NCBI GenBank assembly: GCA_024401275.1
Contig: JAKSLJ010000018.1
Span: 1 to 62,969, forward strand
Length of the DNA: 62,969 nt
Reading direction: 5' to 3'
Source of the DNA: Bacteroidaceae bacterium
Lineage (GTDB): Bacteria; Bacteroidota; Bacteroidia; Bacteroidales; Bacteroidaceae
How positions within the stretch are numbered: the stretch's first letter is position 1; every line of letters begins with the position of its first letter. Below are positions 36,822 to 47,400 of this stretch, one piece after another. The position numbers and the translations under genes are program-made. The notes under the pieces were generated by a model, which was not told the origin of the DNA, made no database searches, and saw only the letters and a list, made by a program, of their open reading frames with translations.

Positions 36822-39800
36822 ATGAAAAGAATCAACACGCTAATGCTCATGATGCTCTTGTGCATCAGTAGCATGTTTGCAGCTCAGGTTACCGTGAAGA
36901 TGAACGCCACTTCACGCACCATGACGCTTGAGGACAAGGCTACAGGAGCTACGGTTTCCGTAGGCGACCCGACAAGTTATGCCTACACTTTCACAACAGA
37001 CGCTGGCACTTACCTTCTTACCAGCTATGCTAGCGACGGAACTACCGTCAACGGAACAATTGAAATAACAGTCACTGACGAAGCTGAGCAGACTTTCACT
37101 GTCCAGACTTGTACAGCCTTCGCCACAAACAAGAATGCCGACAATGCGGCATGGGAGTATGGCACTGACTACACGATTGATCTCGCTGTCTCAGGCAAAG
37201 ACGGAAGTTCTCGCGTCATTACTCTTGGCAATAGCACTACTGCTGGTCGCAAGACTTTCAATGTTCTCAATGGCGACAGCTACATTGCCTCTTTCGTCCC
37301 ATCTGCAGATCATGCCGCAGAAGGCTATCTACCTCTCGAAAAGACAGGTACCGTTACTGCAAACCCTACTATCAGCGGCGCTATTCCTATGGGCGCTGAC
37401 CTTGTAGTAACAGCACCTTCTGACGCTCAGTTCGTCTTGGCTACCAAGTCAACTCACTTTGTTGACTACAAGACCGTTGAGCCAAAGAGCGTTGCCGATG
37501 AAGGCGCAAACAAGGTTTACACTTACTACCTTGCCGACGCTCAGCAGTACAACTACCGCACTTGGAAAGAAGGTGGCGTAACAAATGCTGGTGTTATCAA
37601 AATGTATGCAGACGAGGCAAAGCGTCCTTCGCTAAACTTCACTTCTGATGATTACGCAACTATCAGTCCTTCATATATTGATCGCGATGTTACAAGCAAC
37701 AGCAAATACAATGTTGCAGACATCTTCGTGAACATCAACGAGCGCGGTCATCTCAAGCTCAATCAGGGCGACACTTTCGATGCCATGGCTTACCGTTCAT
37801 GGGAAGTCGTTGACGGCATCACATCAAACTATTTCGTTGAGCCTGACTATCATTACACCGTTCTCAACCTCAACGGCGAGAAGGACAACAGCGTCATCAC
37901 TGTAGAGCAAGGTCAGGCAGGCTCACACTGGGCTACACTCAACGCTGTTGGCAACGGTACTGCCATCGTGCTCGTAACCTATGACGCTCTCGTGGCAAAC
38001 CAGTACACAGATGCAACAAAGAAGGATATGACTGGCGGTCAAAACTGGAGTGCAATTTGGCCAGAGAACACAGCTGCTTACGTCGTAACCGTTGGTCAGC
38101 CTTCAACTGCAATCAAACCTAACATGACTGTCAATGCCGACAAGAACCCAACAAACCTCAAGCTTGCTGGCGACAATGTAGATGCCGAGTGCGACGTTTT
38201 CTATTACCTCAAGGGTGAGGCTGGCTATGAGTACACATTCACTCCTGAAGGCGTTGAAAAGGTTGAGGTAGCCTACCCTACTATCGGCGCTCAGATGGCA
38301 ACTTACAATGGCTTTGCCGCTGATGGCGTTACAAAGAATGAAGACGGCAGCTACACCGTTCTTCTTAAGCAGGGTCGTCAGATTGTAAAGCTTACTGACG
38401 CAAGCGGAAACAGCGAGTATCAGGTGCTGACAGCAAAGGAAGTTGAATACACAATCTCAAACCTCACAAACACTGAGAGCGAAACATTCGCTGCTGGCGA
38501 TAAGGTTGCCGTTTTGTTCAACACTCTCTATCACCCTGCAAACAAGCTTGCCGGTATCCATAATTTCAATGCAATCATTGAATACGGTAACCTTCCTGAA
38601 GGCGTCAAGGCTGTCAAAGGAAAAGCAAATCAGTATCAGTTTGCAGGCACCGAAACAGCTCAAACTTACACAATCACACTCCCAGCAGAGTGGGACGGCG
38701 AGAATCCTCTCACTATCAGTGGCGGTGCTCTTCGTCTTGGTGGTTTTGGAGACCCTATCGGCAACCATCGCGGAACTTCTCGCGCTAATGGTCGCAACGC
38801 AAACTTCACAGCCGTACAGAACACTTCTCTCCTTTGCGTTCTTCCTGAGATTGTCATCGAGAACGTACCAGCAACTCCAGCCGTAGCCGACTTCGAGGAC
38901 ATAGAAGTTGACGCTACAGGTATCTATCAGCCAGAAGACGAGGAAGACGAGACTTGCTACTGGAACTCTGGCGACTACACATTCTCTACTTACACTGACG
39001 ATTGGGGCACTAAGTACTACTACGACTTCACGGTTACAAACTCTACATCCGCTACATATTCAGGACTTGCCGACCAATACAACTCTGCTGCCGGTGACGC
39101 AAAGAGTGGTAGCAACTACGCTGTTTGGTATGACAACTTCTATGGCGGTGAGGGCATCTATATGCCTGATGCAATGAAGCCAACAGGTTTCTATGTTACA
39201 AACACAGCTTGGGTTGTTGATGCTATCCTCAAGGGCGACAAAATGTCTGTTGAGGAAGACGGAACAAAGGGTAAGCCTTTCGGCTACAACGGCAAGGAAG
39301 ACAAGCTCACACTCGTTGTAACAGGCTATGACGAAGAGATGGAAGAAACCGGTAAGGTGGAATATACTCTTGCTGAGGTTAAGGATGGCAAGCTTTACTA
39401 TGTCAAGGATTGGCGTTGGGTTGACCTCACTGCTCTTGGCGACAACGTTATCAATGTACAGTTCGCAATCAACTCAACAAAGGTTGGCGGTTACGGCGTA
39501 ACCACACCGACATACTTCTGTATGGACGACTTCGGTGGTGTAGCTCCTGAAACTGATGCGGAGATGGAGATGGTAGAACTCATCCCTGCTGCTCCAGTAG
39601 TAGCCGACTTCGAGGACATAGAAGTTGACGCAACAGGTATCTATCAGCCAGAAGACGAGGAAGACGAGACTTGCTACTGGAACTCTGGCGACTACACATT
39701 CTCTACTTACACTGACGATTGGGGCACTAAGTACTACTACGACTTCACGGTTACAAACTCTACATCCGCTACATATTCAGGACTTGCCGACCAATACAAC

Positions 39801-40445
39801 TCTGCTGCCGGTGACGCAAAGAGTGGTAGCAACTACGCTGTTTGGTATGACAACTTCTATGGCGGTGAGGGCATCTATATGCCTGATGCAATGAAGCCAA
39901 CAGGTTTCTATGTTACAAACACAGCTTGGGTTGTTGATGCTATCCTCAAGGGCGACAAAATGTCTGTTGAGGAAGACGGAACAAAGGGTAAGCCTTTCGG
40001 CTACAACGGCAAGGAAGACAAGCTCACACTCGTTGTAACAGGCTATGACGAAGAGATGGAAGAAACCGGTAAGGTGGAATATACTCTTGCTGAGGTTAAG
40101 GATGGCAAGCTTTACTATGTCAAGGATTGGCGTTGGGTTGACCTCACTGCTCTTGGCGACAACGTTATCAATGTACAGTTCGCAATCAACTCAACAAAGG
40201 TTGGCGGTTACGGCGTAACCACACCGACATACTTCTGTATGGACGACTTCGGTGGTGTAGCTCCTGAAACTGATGCGGAGATGGAGGTAGTTGAGATTAC
40301 CGACGATGATGATCCAGCCACAGCCATCAGATCTTTGGACAATGCAGAACGAATGCAAAGAATTTACAACCTCAACGGAGTTCGTGTAAACAAGAACTTC
40401 AAGGGTATCGTTATCAAGAACGGTAAGAAACTCATTAAGAAGTAA
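36822..40445 (+). CDS. Secreted protein with two near-identical DUF4465-like domains, probable corrinoid-binding (BtuH-type)
   Basis: A 1207-residue exported protein (signal MKRINTLMLMMLLCISSMFA). Residues about 22-680 hold beta-sandwich-like segments that I do not recognise. Residues 688-916 and 927-1155 are two copies of one domain: VADFEDIEVDATGIY, YWNSGDYTFS, GLADQYNSAAGD, GSNYAVWYDNFYGG, PTGFYVTNTAWVVDAI, KDWRWVDLTALGDNVINVQF, TPTYFCMDDFGG. This pattern fits the DUF4465 family, which as far as I recall includes the BtuH B12-binding proteins; I cannot verify this here. The tail YNLNGVRVNKNFKGIVIKNG and KKLIKK looks like a secretion sorting signal. It is the third gene of the riboswitch 1 transcript. 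A strong terminator follows. Confidence 0.85.
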   Translation: MKRINTLMLMMLLCISSMFAAQVTVKMNATSRTMTLEDKATGATVSVGDPTSYAYTFTTDAGTYLLTSYASDGTTVNGTIEITVTDEAEQTFTVQTCTAFATNKNADNAAWEYGTDYTIDLAVSGKDGSSRVITLGNSTTAGRKTFNVLNGDSYIASFVPSADHAAEGYLPLEKTGTVTANPTISGAIPMGADLVVTAPSDAQFVLATKSTHFVDYKTVEPKSVADEGANKVYTYYLADAQQYNYRTWKEGGVTNAGVIKMYADEAKRPSLNFTSDDYATISPSYIDRDVTSNSKYNVADIFVNINERGHLKLNQGDTFDAMAYRSWEVVDGITSNYFVEPDYHYTVLNLNGEKDNSVITVEQGQAGSHWATLNAVGNGTAIVLVTYDALVANQYTDATKKDMTGGQNWSAIWPENTAAYVVTVGQPSTAIKPNMTVNADKNPTNLKLAGDNVDAECDVFYYLKGEAGYEYTFTPEGVEKVEVAYPTIGAQMATYNGFAADGVTKNEDGSYTVLLKQGRQIVKLTDASGNSEYQVLTAKEVEYTISNLTNTESETFAAGDKVAVLFNTLYHPANKLAGIHNFNAIIEYGNLPEGVKAVKGKANQYQFAGTETAQTYTITLPAEWDGENPLTISGGALRLGGFGDPIGNHRGTSRANGRNANFTAVQNTSLLCVLPEIVIENVPATPAVADFEDIEVDATGIYQPEDEEDETCYWNSGDYTFSTYTDDWGTKYYYDFTVTNSTSATYSGLADQYNSAAGDAKSGSNYAVWYDNFYGGEGIYMPDAMKPTGFYVTNTAWVVDAILKGDKMSVEEDGTKGKPFGYNGKEDKLTLVVTGYDEEMEETGKVEYTLAEVKDGKLYYVKDWRWVDLTALGDNVINVQFAINSTKVGGYGVTTPTYFCMDDFGGVAPETDAEMEMVELIPAAPVVADFEDIEVDATGIYQPEDEEDETCYWNSGDYTFSTYTDDWGTKYYYDFTVTNSTSATYSGLADQYNSAAGDAKSGSNYAVWYDNFYGGEGIYMPDAMKPTGFYVTNTAWVVDAILKGDKMSVEEDGTKGKPFGYNGKEDKLTLVVTGYDEEMEETGKVEYTLAEVKDGKLYYVKDWRWVDLTALGDNVINVQFAINSTKVGGYGVTTPTYFCMDDFGGVAPETDAEMEVVEITDDDDPATAIRSLDNAERMQRIYNLNGVRVNKNFKGIVIKNGKKLIKK
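38883..39569 (+). repeat. Tandem domain repeat, copy 1 (687 bp)
   Basis: Matches 39600-40286 with an offset of 717 bases. By eye the only difference is one synonymous base (GCT versus GCA in the ATG codon triplet Asp-Ala-Thr-Gly), so both copies encode the same 229 residues. Confidence 0.93.
39600..40286 (+). repeat. Tandem domain repeat, copy 2 (687 bp)
   Basis: Second copy of the DUF4465-like domain DNA, joined to the first by a 30-base linker encoding MVELIPAAPV. Synonymous positions have not drifted, which implies recent duplication or ongoing gene conversion. Confidence 0.93.
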
Positions 40446-40487
40446 TAGGATATTAGTATATAAGTCTATCTTCCTTTTCTATTTAGA

Positions 40488-40523
40488 GGACATCCTGGAT
40501 TTTGGTTCAGGATGTCCTTTTTT
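40488..40523 (+). terminator. Terminator closing the riboswitch 1 operon
   Basis: GGACATCCTG (40488-40497) pairs with CAGGATGTCC (40508-40517), followed by six T residues. Confidence 0.8.
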
Positions 40524-40561
40524 GCAGTCAATTTTCTTATAAGAAAACGATATGAAACCCT

Positions 40562-40627
40562 AAGGATTACGATGTGTTTTCCTAAGGATTACGAGGCGTT
40601 TTCCAAAGGATTACGAGGCAGAACGCC
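40562..40627. repeat. 22-bp tandem repeat, three copies
   Basis: AAGGATTACGA starts at 40562, 40584 and 40606, an exact 22-base period; units continue GGCGTTTTCC or variants. The piece GAGGCGTTTTCC (40593-40604) also appears in the hairpin at 62770-62819. Confidence 0.8.
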
Positions 40628-40700
40628 AAGACTTTTTGAATCATTTCTTCTTCGTGATGACGCTACCAAGGCGTCGTTTCCGTTTGCAAGGAATTGAGCA

Positions 40701-40889
40701 ACAACTCTTCACCCTTCACCTTTTCCTTCTATCAAACTGACTATCAAACAGTTAGTATGGTGAAGAGTTGTCGGCAACCCTTCACCTACTCTTCACCTTA
40801 ATTAATATGAAGACACTCTTCACCCACCCTTCACCCCATAACACACTTATTATCAACATTATACAGCAAAAAAGTGAAGGGTGAAGAGT
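40701..40889. repeat. CTCTTCACC inverted/direct repeat cluster
   Basis: ACAACTCTTCACC (40701-40713) pairs with 40759-40771, and ACTCTTCACCCTTCAC (40704-40719) pairs with 40874-40889. Further direct copies of CTTCACC lie at about 40779-40835. Several alternative hairpins are possible. No gene is visible from 40446 to 41082; a short open frame at 40512 is made of repeats. Confidence 0.8.
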
Positions 40890-41064
40890 ATTTTTAATTC
40901 TATTGCGTTCTGCAAAAAAAAAAGGCGTGTAAGTCAGAAAATGACGAAGAATCTGTTTTATGTTTTACCACTATATTGGAGAAAAATCCTTGCATAAAGT
41001 CAAGAATACATACGATTAATCAAGAAAAATAGCATAATAGAATCCATATCAAAGAGAAAAATGG

Positions 41065-41072
41065 TAACTTTG
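41065..41072 (+). promoter_or_regulatory. -7 element for cobalamin riboswitch 2
   Basis: TAACTTTG, ten bases before the shared TTTTATAGTATCTCTCGC opening of the riboswitch. Confidence 0.6.
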
Positions 41073-41082
41073 CACACGCTTT

Positions 41083-41320
41083 TTATAGTATCTCTCGCTC
41101 CACTTGCGCTGAGATTTAAAAGGGAATCAGGTGAGAAACCTGGACAGTACCCGCTGCTGTGAATCCTGAAGGTGGAAGTAATAATCCACTGGAAATTCCG
41201 TAGTTTACGTCACTGGCTGAAAGGCTGGGAAGGCACGACGGAAGATAGGATAAGTCAGAAGACCTGCTATGGAAAGAAGATTTATCGCTTGCGGGACTAC
41301 AAGCAGAATAAGTTAAGGTT
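41083..41320 (+). ncRNA. Cobalamin riboswitch 2
   Basis: Near-parallel to riboswitch 1: same opening TTATAGTATCTCTCGC, GGGAATCAGGTGAGAAACC, TACCCGCTGCTGTGAA and B12 box AAGTCAGAAGACCTGCTAT. The peripheral stems differ (for example 41173-41230), so it is not a very recent copy. The segment GCTTGCGGG again can pair with the terminator's left arm. A further hairpin, TGTTCAAGGCAC with GTGCCTGAACA (41327-41352), lies between aptamer and terminator and is missing from copy 1. Confidence 0.93.
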
Positions 41321-41394
41321 TACTGTTCAAGGCACATCGTGCCTGAACATGCTTACATTATACTATCTGTAAACTTTATACATTATTTATATAT

Positions 41395-41432
41395 ATCCCG
41401 TTTGCGATGAATACTCGCAAACGGGATTTTTC
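41395..41432 (+). terminator. Riboswitch 2 expression-platform terminator
   Basis: ATCCCGTTTGCGA (41395-41407) and TCGCAAACGGGAT (41415-41427) pair perfectly, followed by TTTTTC. The start codon is at 41457. Confidence 0.8.
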
Positions 41433-41456
41433 ATTAAAAAAACATAATTAATAGTA

Positions 41457-44400
41457 ATGCGTTTACAGAACTTTTTTCTAACAAGACTTCTACTCCTGTT
41501 GCTCGCAGCAATACCTATTACTGCATTGGCAGACAGAGAGGTGAAGCAACCAGTCTTCGGAAAACAAGTCATAACAGTTGCCGATGACGAGGTAATCACG
41601 TTCGTCGATCCAAAGGGCGACACGGATTACACAGGACAGACTTCCGAGAACTGCCAGGGCATGACAGTCTTCAAACCTGCAGTTGAAGGCAAGTCCGTAC
41701 AGATTTCCTTCGAGTACATGAACATGGGCGGTAGCGGAAGCTATTATTCCGTAGCCAATGTTTACAACGGCAACCCTGATGCTGACAACTCATTCACATG
41801 GGCTACAAGCACATCTACCGTTCCTACAAGCTACAGCGCTTCAGTATTGCCTTCGGGCGACATTCTCCGCGCTTACCCTAACGAAAGAAACAAGACCTAC
41901 GAGAACGAGACCTACTTCTCTACAAGCAACGACGGCGTGCTCTCCGTAGGTTTCGCCTATCGCTATGCTTACTCATGCAAAGGTTGGAAAGCAACCGTGA
42001 AACTTGTCTCGCTTGACAACATGCAGACAAAGGGTGCTGCTGCAGACTACAGCACTGTTCCTACATCTGTAAAATCGAAGCAGAACGTAACCTTTGCTGG
42101 TGCTACCGTAACTACTGAGGGTGTGATGAACGCAGATGTGCTTAACGGCATCCGCATTCACATCAACAAGAATCAGGGAATGATTGACCCTGCTTCACTC
42201 GTGGTTTATGATGGTGGCAACAATGCTCTTGAAACCATCCCTAACGAAGAGGATGGAGACTATGTCCTCTATGTTGAGAAGACACTTGTAGAGGGTACTA
42301 ACACCTTTACCGTTCGTGGCGACATCCTTGGATCGGCAGAGATAGGTGCCGAGGTTGAGGTTGCCGTGACTGGCGTTATCACAACGGCATTCCCAGAGGG
42401 CGTCACTCCGTTCACTACAGGCGAGGCGAAGACCATCTCTAATCCTGCTCTCGTGCTGATGTCTTCTACTCCTCAGACTGTTACAGTAGGCGACACACCT
42501 CTCGCATTCTTCGACGAAGGTGGTGCTGACGGCAAAATCAAGCAGAACGTAAACGGAACAATCACTTTCGTTCCTGCCACTCCAGGCAAGAAGGTGATGA
42601 TTGACGTGACAAAGATGAACATCTGGCTCGGCTCATACTATGTTCAGGAATTCCGTGTTTACAACGGTACTGAGGTAAAGGCTGACAAGCTCATCAAGAC
42701 TCTCAACGACGGCGAGACAGGCATTATCCGTTCTACAAGCGAAGATGGTGCTCTCACCGTGAATCTTTTCAGCGACACATCTTCTACATATTACGAGAAC
42801 GACGGTTGGGAGGCAACAGTTTCGCAGTTCACTCCACAGGCTATGACCGTAGAGGAACTTGCCGTTGAAGCTGCTTCTGCTGCCACTTGCTCTGCTGGCG
42901 ACGATGCAGAAATGCTCAAGGTTACAATCCTGACAGAGAACACAGAACCTGCACTCGTGCCAAGTTCATTCTCTGTTGACTGCGGCGAGAACTACGCTCT
43001 CGTGTCAAAGGTAGCAATCTACAGCACTGGCACTTCAGGCACATACGCTGCAACAAAGAAGATTGGCGAGGCTGACGTTACTGCACAGAATGTAACAGTG
43101 AATGTCACTAATCCAGTTTCTCTCGTTGAGGACAACAACTACTTCTGGGTAACCTACACCCTCTCTACAACAGCAAAGAGCGGAAAGAAGGTTAGCGCGA
43201 AGCTTGCCAACGTGAAATTCACAAACGACGAAACAATCACTTACGACATTGCCACTGCCATTGAGCGTGAAATCAAGAACATTGCAATCGCAACAGAAGG
43301 CACAAAGACCATTATGGTTGACGGCACTTTCGGACTCCAGAGCGAGCAATATCCTACTAATGCAAACTACACAGCTCCAGGTACTACAGACCGCATCGTG
43401 GTCTTCAAGCCTGCTAACGAAGGAAATGTATGCGAGATTGAGTTCTCTAAGTTCGAAATCTATTATGCTTCTTCAAGCTATGGCACAAAGGCCAAGTTCC
43501 AGATCTATAGCGGCGAAGGCACAAAGGGTGAGAAACTCTTTGAAGTAACAGCTCCTACATCCGGTTCATACGACAAGGTTGGTCCTGGCGAGAAACTCCG
43601 TTCTACAAGTGCTGACGGCGCAATCACCGTGGTCTATAACCCTAACACATCTTCCTACTACTACTGTGGCGAAGGCTTCACTGCCAATGTTTCTGAATAC
43701 AAGACAAAGGCAATGGAGTATGAAGAGGCAACTGTTGCGCAGACTTCAAGCGATGTTGTAGCCGTTGGTGCAAAGAACCAGGCATTGCTCACGCTTAAAG
43801 TGAAGACTTCTGGCACAAACAATCCTCTCACTCTCTCAAAGGTAAACATTGATCTCAAGGATCTTCAGCAGAACATTGCAGCCATTAAGCTTTACGCTGT
43901 AGGCAAGACGGACGCTGATCCAGCTGCTGACGCTCCTCCAGTTGCAACAGCTACAGTTGGCGAGAATTCCGCTCTCACTCTTACTCTCGCAGAGCCTCTT
44001 GAGCTCAAGGAAGGCGACAACTACCTTCGTCTCACTGCCGACGTGGCAGAAGGTGCTGTTGCTGACGCAAAGGTTGACGCAAAGGTTCTTTCTCTCACAA
44101 TTGGTGGCGAAGAGAAGACTATCGAAGCTGGCGACCCTGACGGCGAGCGCACTGTGAAGTACATGTATCTTCTCCAGTCAGGCGACAATGGTGAGGTAAC
44201 TATCGGCGACAACACGATAATGTTCTATGACGATGGTGGTGCCGAGAAGGATGCTTCACGCAACTTCACTGGTCAGGTAACATTCGTGCCAAACGCTGCT
44301 GACAAGGCTATCAAGTTCGTCTTCAAGTCTTCTTCTTTCGGCAACTACTCTGACCACCTTTATATATATAATGGTGCAGAAGCAAAGACATCGGCAGATG

Positions 44401-47400
44401 TTGAGGTCGGCATGTACGATGCAGCACCAGAAATGTTCATCTCTGAGAGCGCAGACGGCAAACTGACTGTTAAGTTCACTACCGCTTCTTCTACTACATC
44501 TATCACCAACTTCGCCATCGAGGTTTCTGCTTACCAGAAGCAGTCTCTCGCAGTGGCAAGCATCACAACGGAAGACATCTCTGACGCAGAGACTCTCAAG
44601 GGTGCTCAGGATGTGAAGATGCAGAAGATTGCCATCGAGGCTGCTGGCGACATGAACGACATCAAGCTTTCTGCAGTAAATGTAAATGCTACCAACGCAG
44701 AAGCCATCAACAAGGTTAAGGTATATGCTACCGATACTTATAGCACATTCTCTACAACAAACCTCATTGGCGAGGCTGACGCTGCAGGAAACATTGCTGT
44801 TGACTACACTATCAGCAAGCGTGGCACTTACTATCTTTGGGTAACTTGCGACATTGCTTCTACAGCAACCGTAGGCAACAAGCCTTCTGCTTCCGTTACT
44901 GCAATCACAGCAAACGGCACAGACTTTACTGTTGCTGAGCCAAAGACTTCTACCATTGAGGTTGTCAGTGGCAAGAGCGGAACTATCGAGGTTGGTCCTG
45001 GTACTACATATCCTACTATCCAGAGCGCAATCAACTCTCTCGCCATCGGCGTAGAAGGCCCTGTAGTCCTCTCCGTTAAGAAGGGCAAGTACAACGAGCG
45101 TCTCATGATTCCTGCCATCAAGGGTGTTTCGGCCACAAATACCGTTACCATCCAGAGCGAGACAGGTCTTCGTGGCGACGTGGAAATCTATCATGATTCT
45201 TACACTTCTCCTGCATACGGTGAGACCGGTTATGGTGTAGTAACATTCGACAATGCGAACTACATCACTCTCAAGGATGTTACCGTAAAGACAGAGGATC
45301 CAAGTTATAAGGGCGTTGTCTATGTGCGCAATGCAAGCCGCCATATCACTATCGATGGATGTTATCTCACTGCTCCTATGACTACCCAGTACTCAGAGGG
45401 CGACATCAACATCATCGGTCATTATGTTGACAACTCAAAGGATGCTGACGGCAATTACCTCTGCAACAATAACAACGACTACCTCACCATCAAGAACAAC
45501 ATCATCGAAGGTGGCTACATCGGCATTAGCATGGGTGGTACAAGCTATGTTGCTCTGCCTAAGGAAGTCGGTGGTGTAATCGAAAACAACATCATCCGCG
45601 GCTGGGGTTCAAAGGGTATCTATGTAATGGAAGAACTTGGTGCCAAGGTTAACGGCAACAAGGTCTATAACGTGGAATACACAGCAAGCTCAGCTCTCGG
45701 TCTTGACATGCAGATTGGCGAGGACAACACTCTCCCTGTAGAGGTTAACCACAACACATTCTACATCGCAGCAAGCAACTCTGCAAGCGCAATGTCATTC
45801 CGCAAGCTCATTGGTACTGCCGAGAATCCTGTCAGTGTTGCTTACAATGAGATTCGCGTGGTATCAAAGTACTCTGCAAACTTCGGCGTGAAGTTCTCTA
45901 ATGCAAATGTGAAGAACGTGAACTTCGACCACAACTCTATCCGCGTAACAAACGCACAATCTCCTGTAAGCGATGGAGCTACTGGCCTCTGGTTCTCATC
46001 AACTCTCACTGACGGCGCTGCTGCCAATGTGAATGTTACAAACAACATCGTTGCAAACGAGGCTACAGGCTTCGCCGTAAACATCTACAACGATGGCAAT
46101 CTTGACGCTATCAAGTTCGCAAACAACACTCTCTACACTGCTGGCGCAACATTCGCTCGTGCTTCTTCTGGCACAACAATGGACTACGCAGCATGGACAA
46201 CAAAGACTGGCGAGACTGGTGGCGAGAACACTCTCGTAGCATTCAAGGACGAGTTCCGTCTCTTCCCTGCTGCTGAGGTTGGCGACCGCGGTTGCTTCCC
46301 TTACGATGCTACTCAGGCTGCAGCCACTCATGCTGAAGGCGATCCTGCATTCGACGAAGAAATGGGCGGTGGCGACATCACAGAGCCAACAAATCCAGAG
46401 CTCCTTGTAGATGCAGAATACGAACTCCCTCTCGGTGAAGAAGCATTGCTCTACGCAGTTCTCACGGAAGGTACCGCTCCTTACACTGTAACATGGAAGA
46501 ACGGCAAGAACACAGTCATCAAGACAGAAACTCTTGAAGCTCTCCCTGAAGACTTCGTGACTTGCACAATCACTCCACAGGAAAACATGGACTACACTGT
46601 AAGCGTTGTCGATGCTAACCTCAAGGAAGTTTCTGCAACTATCCGCGTCATCACGACAGGTGCTCTTGTCGTTGCAACATTCGAGAATCTATATCTCGGC
46701 AACGAGAGTGAATTCTCTGGCATTTACGAACTTGAGGACGAAGATGATTACTTCCGCGAAACAACATTCGTCAATGGTTCATACTCATTCTATCAAGGAA
46801 CATGGCCTGATTATGACTCTTGGTGGGGCATCGGTTATTCTAACCATACTTCTACCGACTACTCAAGCCTCGACGATCAGTTCAACAGCATTGTTGGTAC
46901 TGGCGTAAACGGTTCAGAGAAGTATGCTGTAGCTTACTACATGGAATACATGGGACCTGACTACGCGCCATCTGTAACCATTACAAACAAACCACAAGGC
47001 GACGTTGTTCCTGGTATGTATGTTACAAATACAGCTTACGCAGTAAACTCAATGGAGAATGGTGATGATGTGGCAAGCAAGTTCGGCTATGGCGACTGGT
47101 TCAAGCTCACTGCTACTGGTTATGATGCCAACGACGAGGAGACAAATTCTGTTGACTTCTACCTTGCAGACTTCCGCAGCGACAACGCTTCTGAGCGTTA
47201 CATCGTGAAGGATTGGCGCTATATGGATCTCTCTGTTCTCGGCACTGTGAAGAAGATCGTCTTCACAATGAGCAGTTCGGACAACAGCTCTTGGGGCATG
47301 AACACTCCAGCTTACTTCGCATTCGACAACTTCGGAGCACAGGCACCTGTTGACGTGAAGATTGGCAAGGGTGGTTACTCTACATTCGCTTCTGCATACA

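Noticed and set aside
38908-39894. Two identical small plus-strand frames in the tandem repeat
   Set aside because: They are another reading frame of the duplicated domain and carry no separate signal.
40512-40697. Small 61-residue frame between the B12 operons
   Set aside because: It starts at the terminator and is built of the 22-bp repeat; composition does not look coding.
44256-45344. Long minus-strand open frame (362 residues) inside the giant gene
   Set aside because: It mirrors the codon pattern of the plus-strand gene, is Cys-rich and without domain features, and has no promoter.
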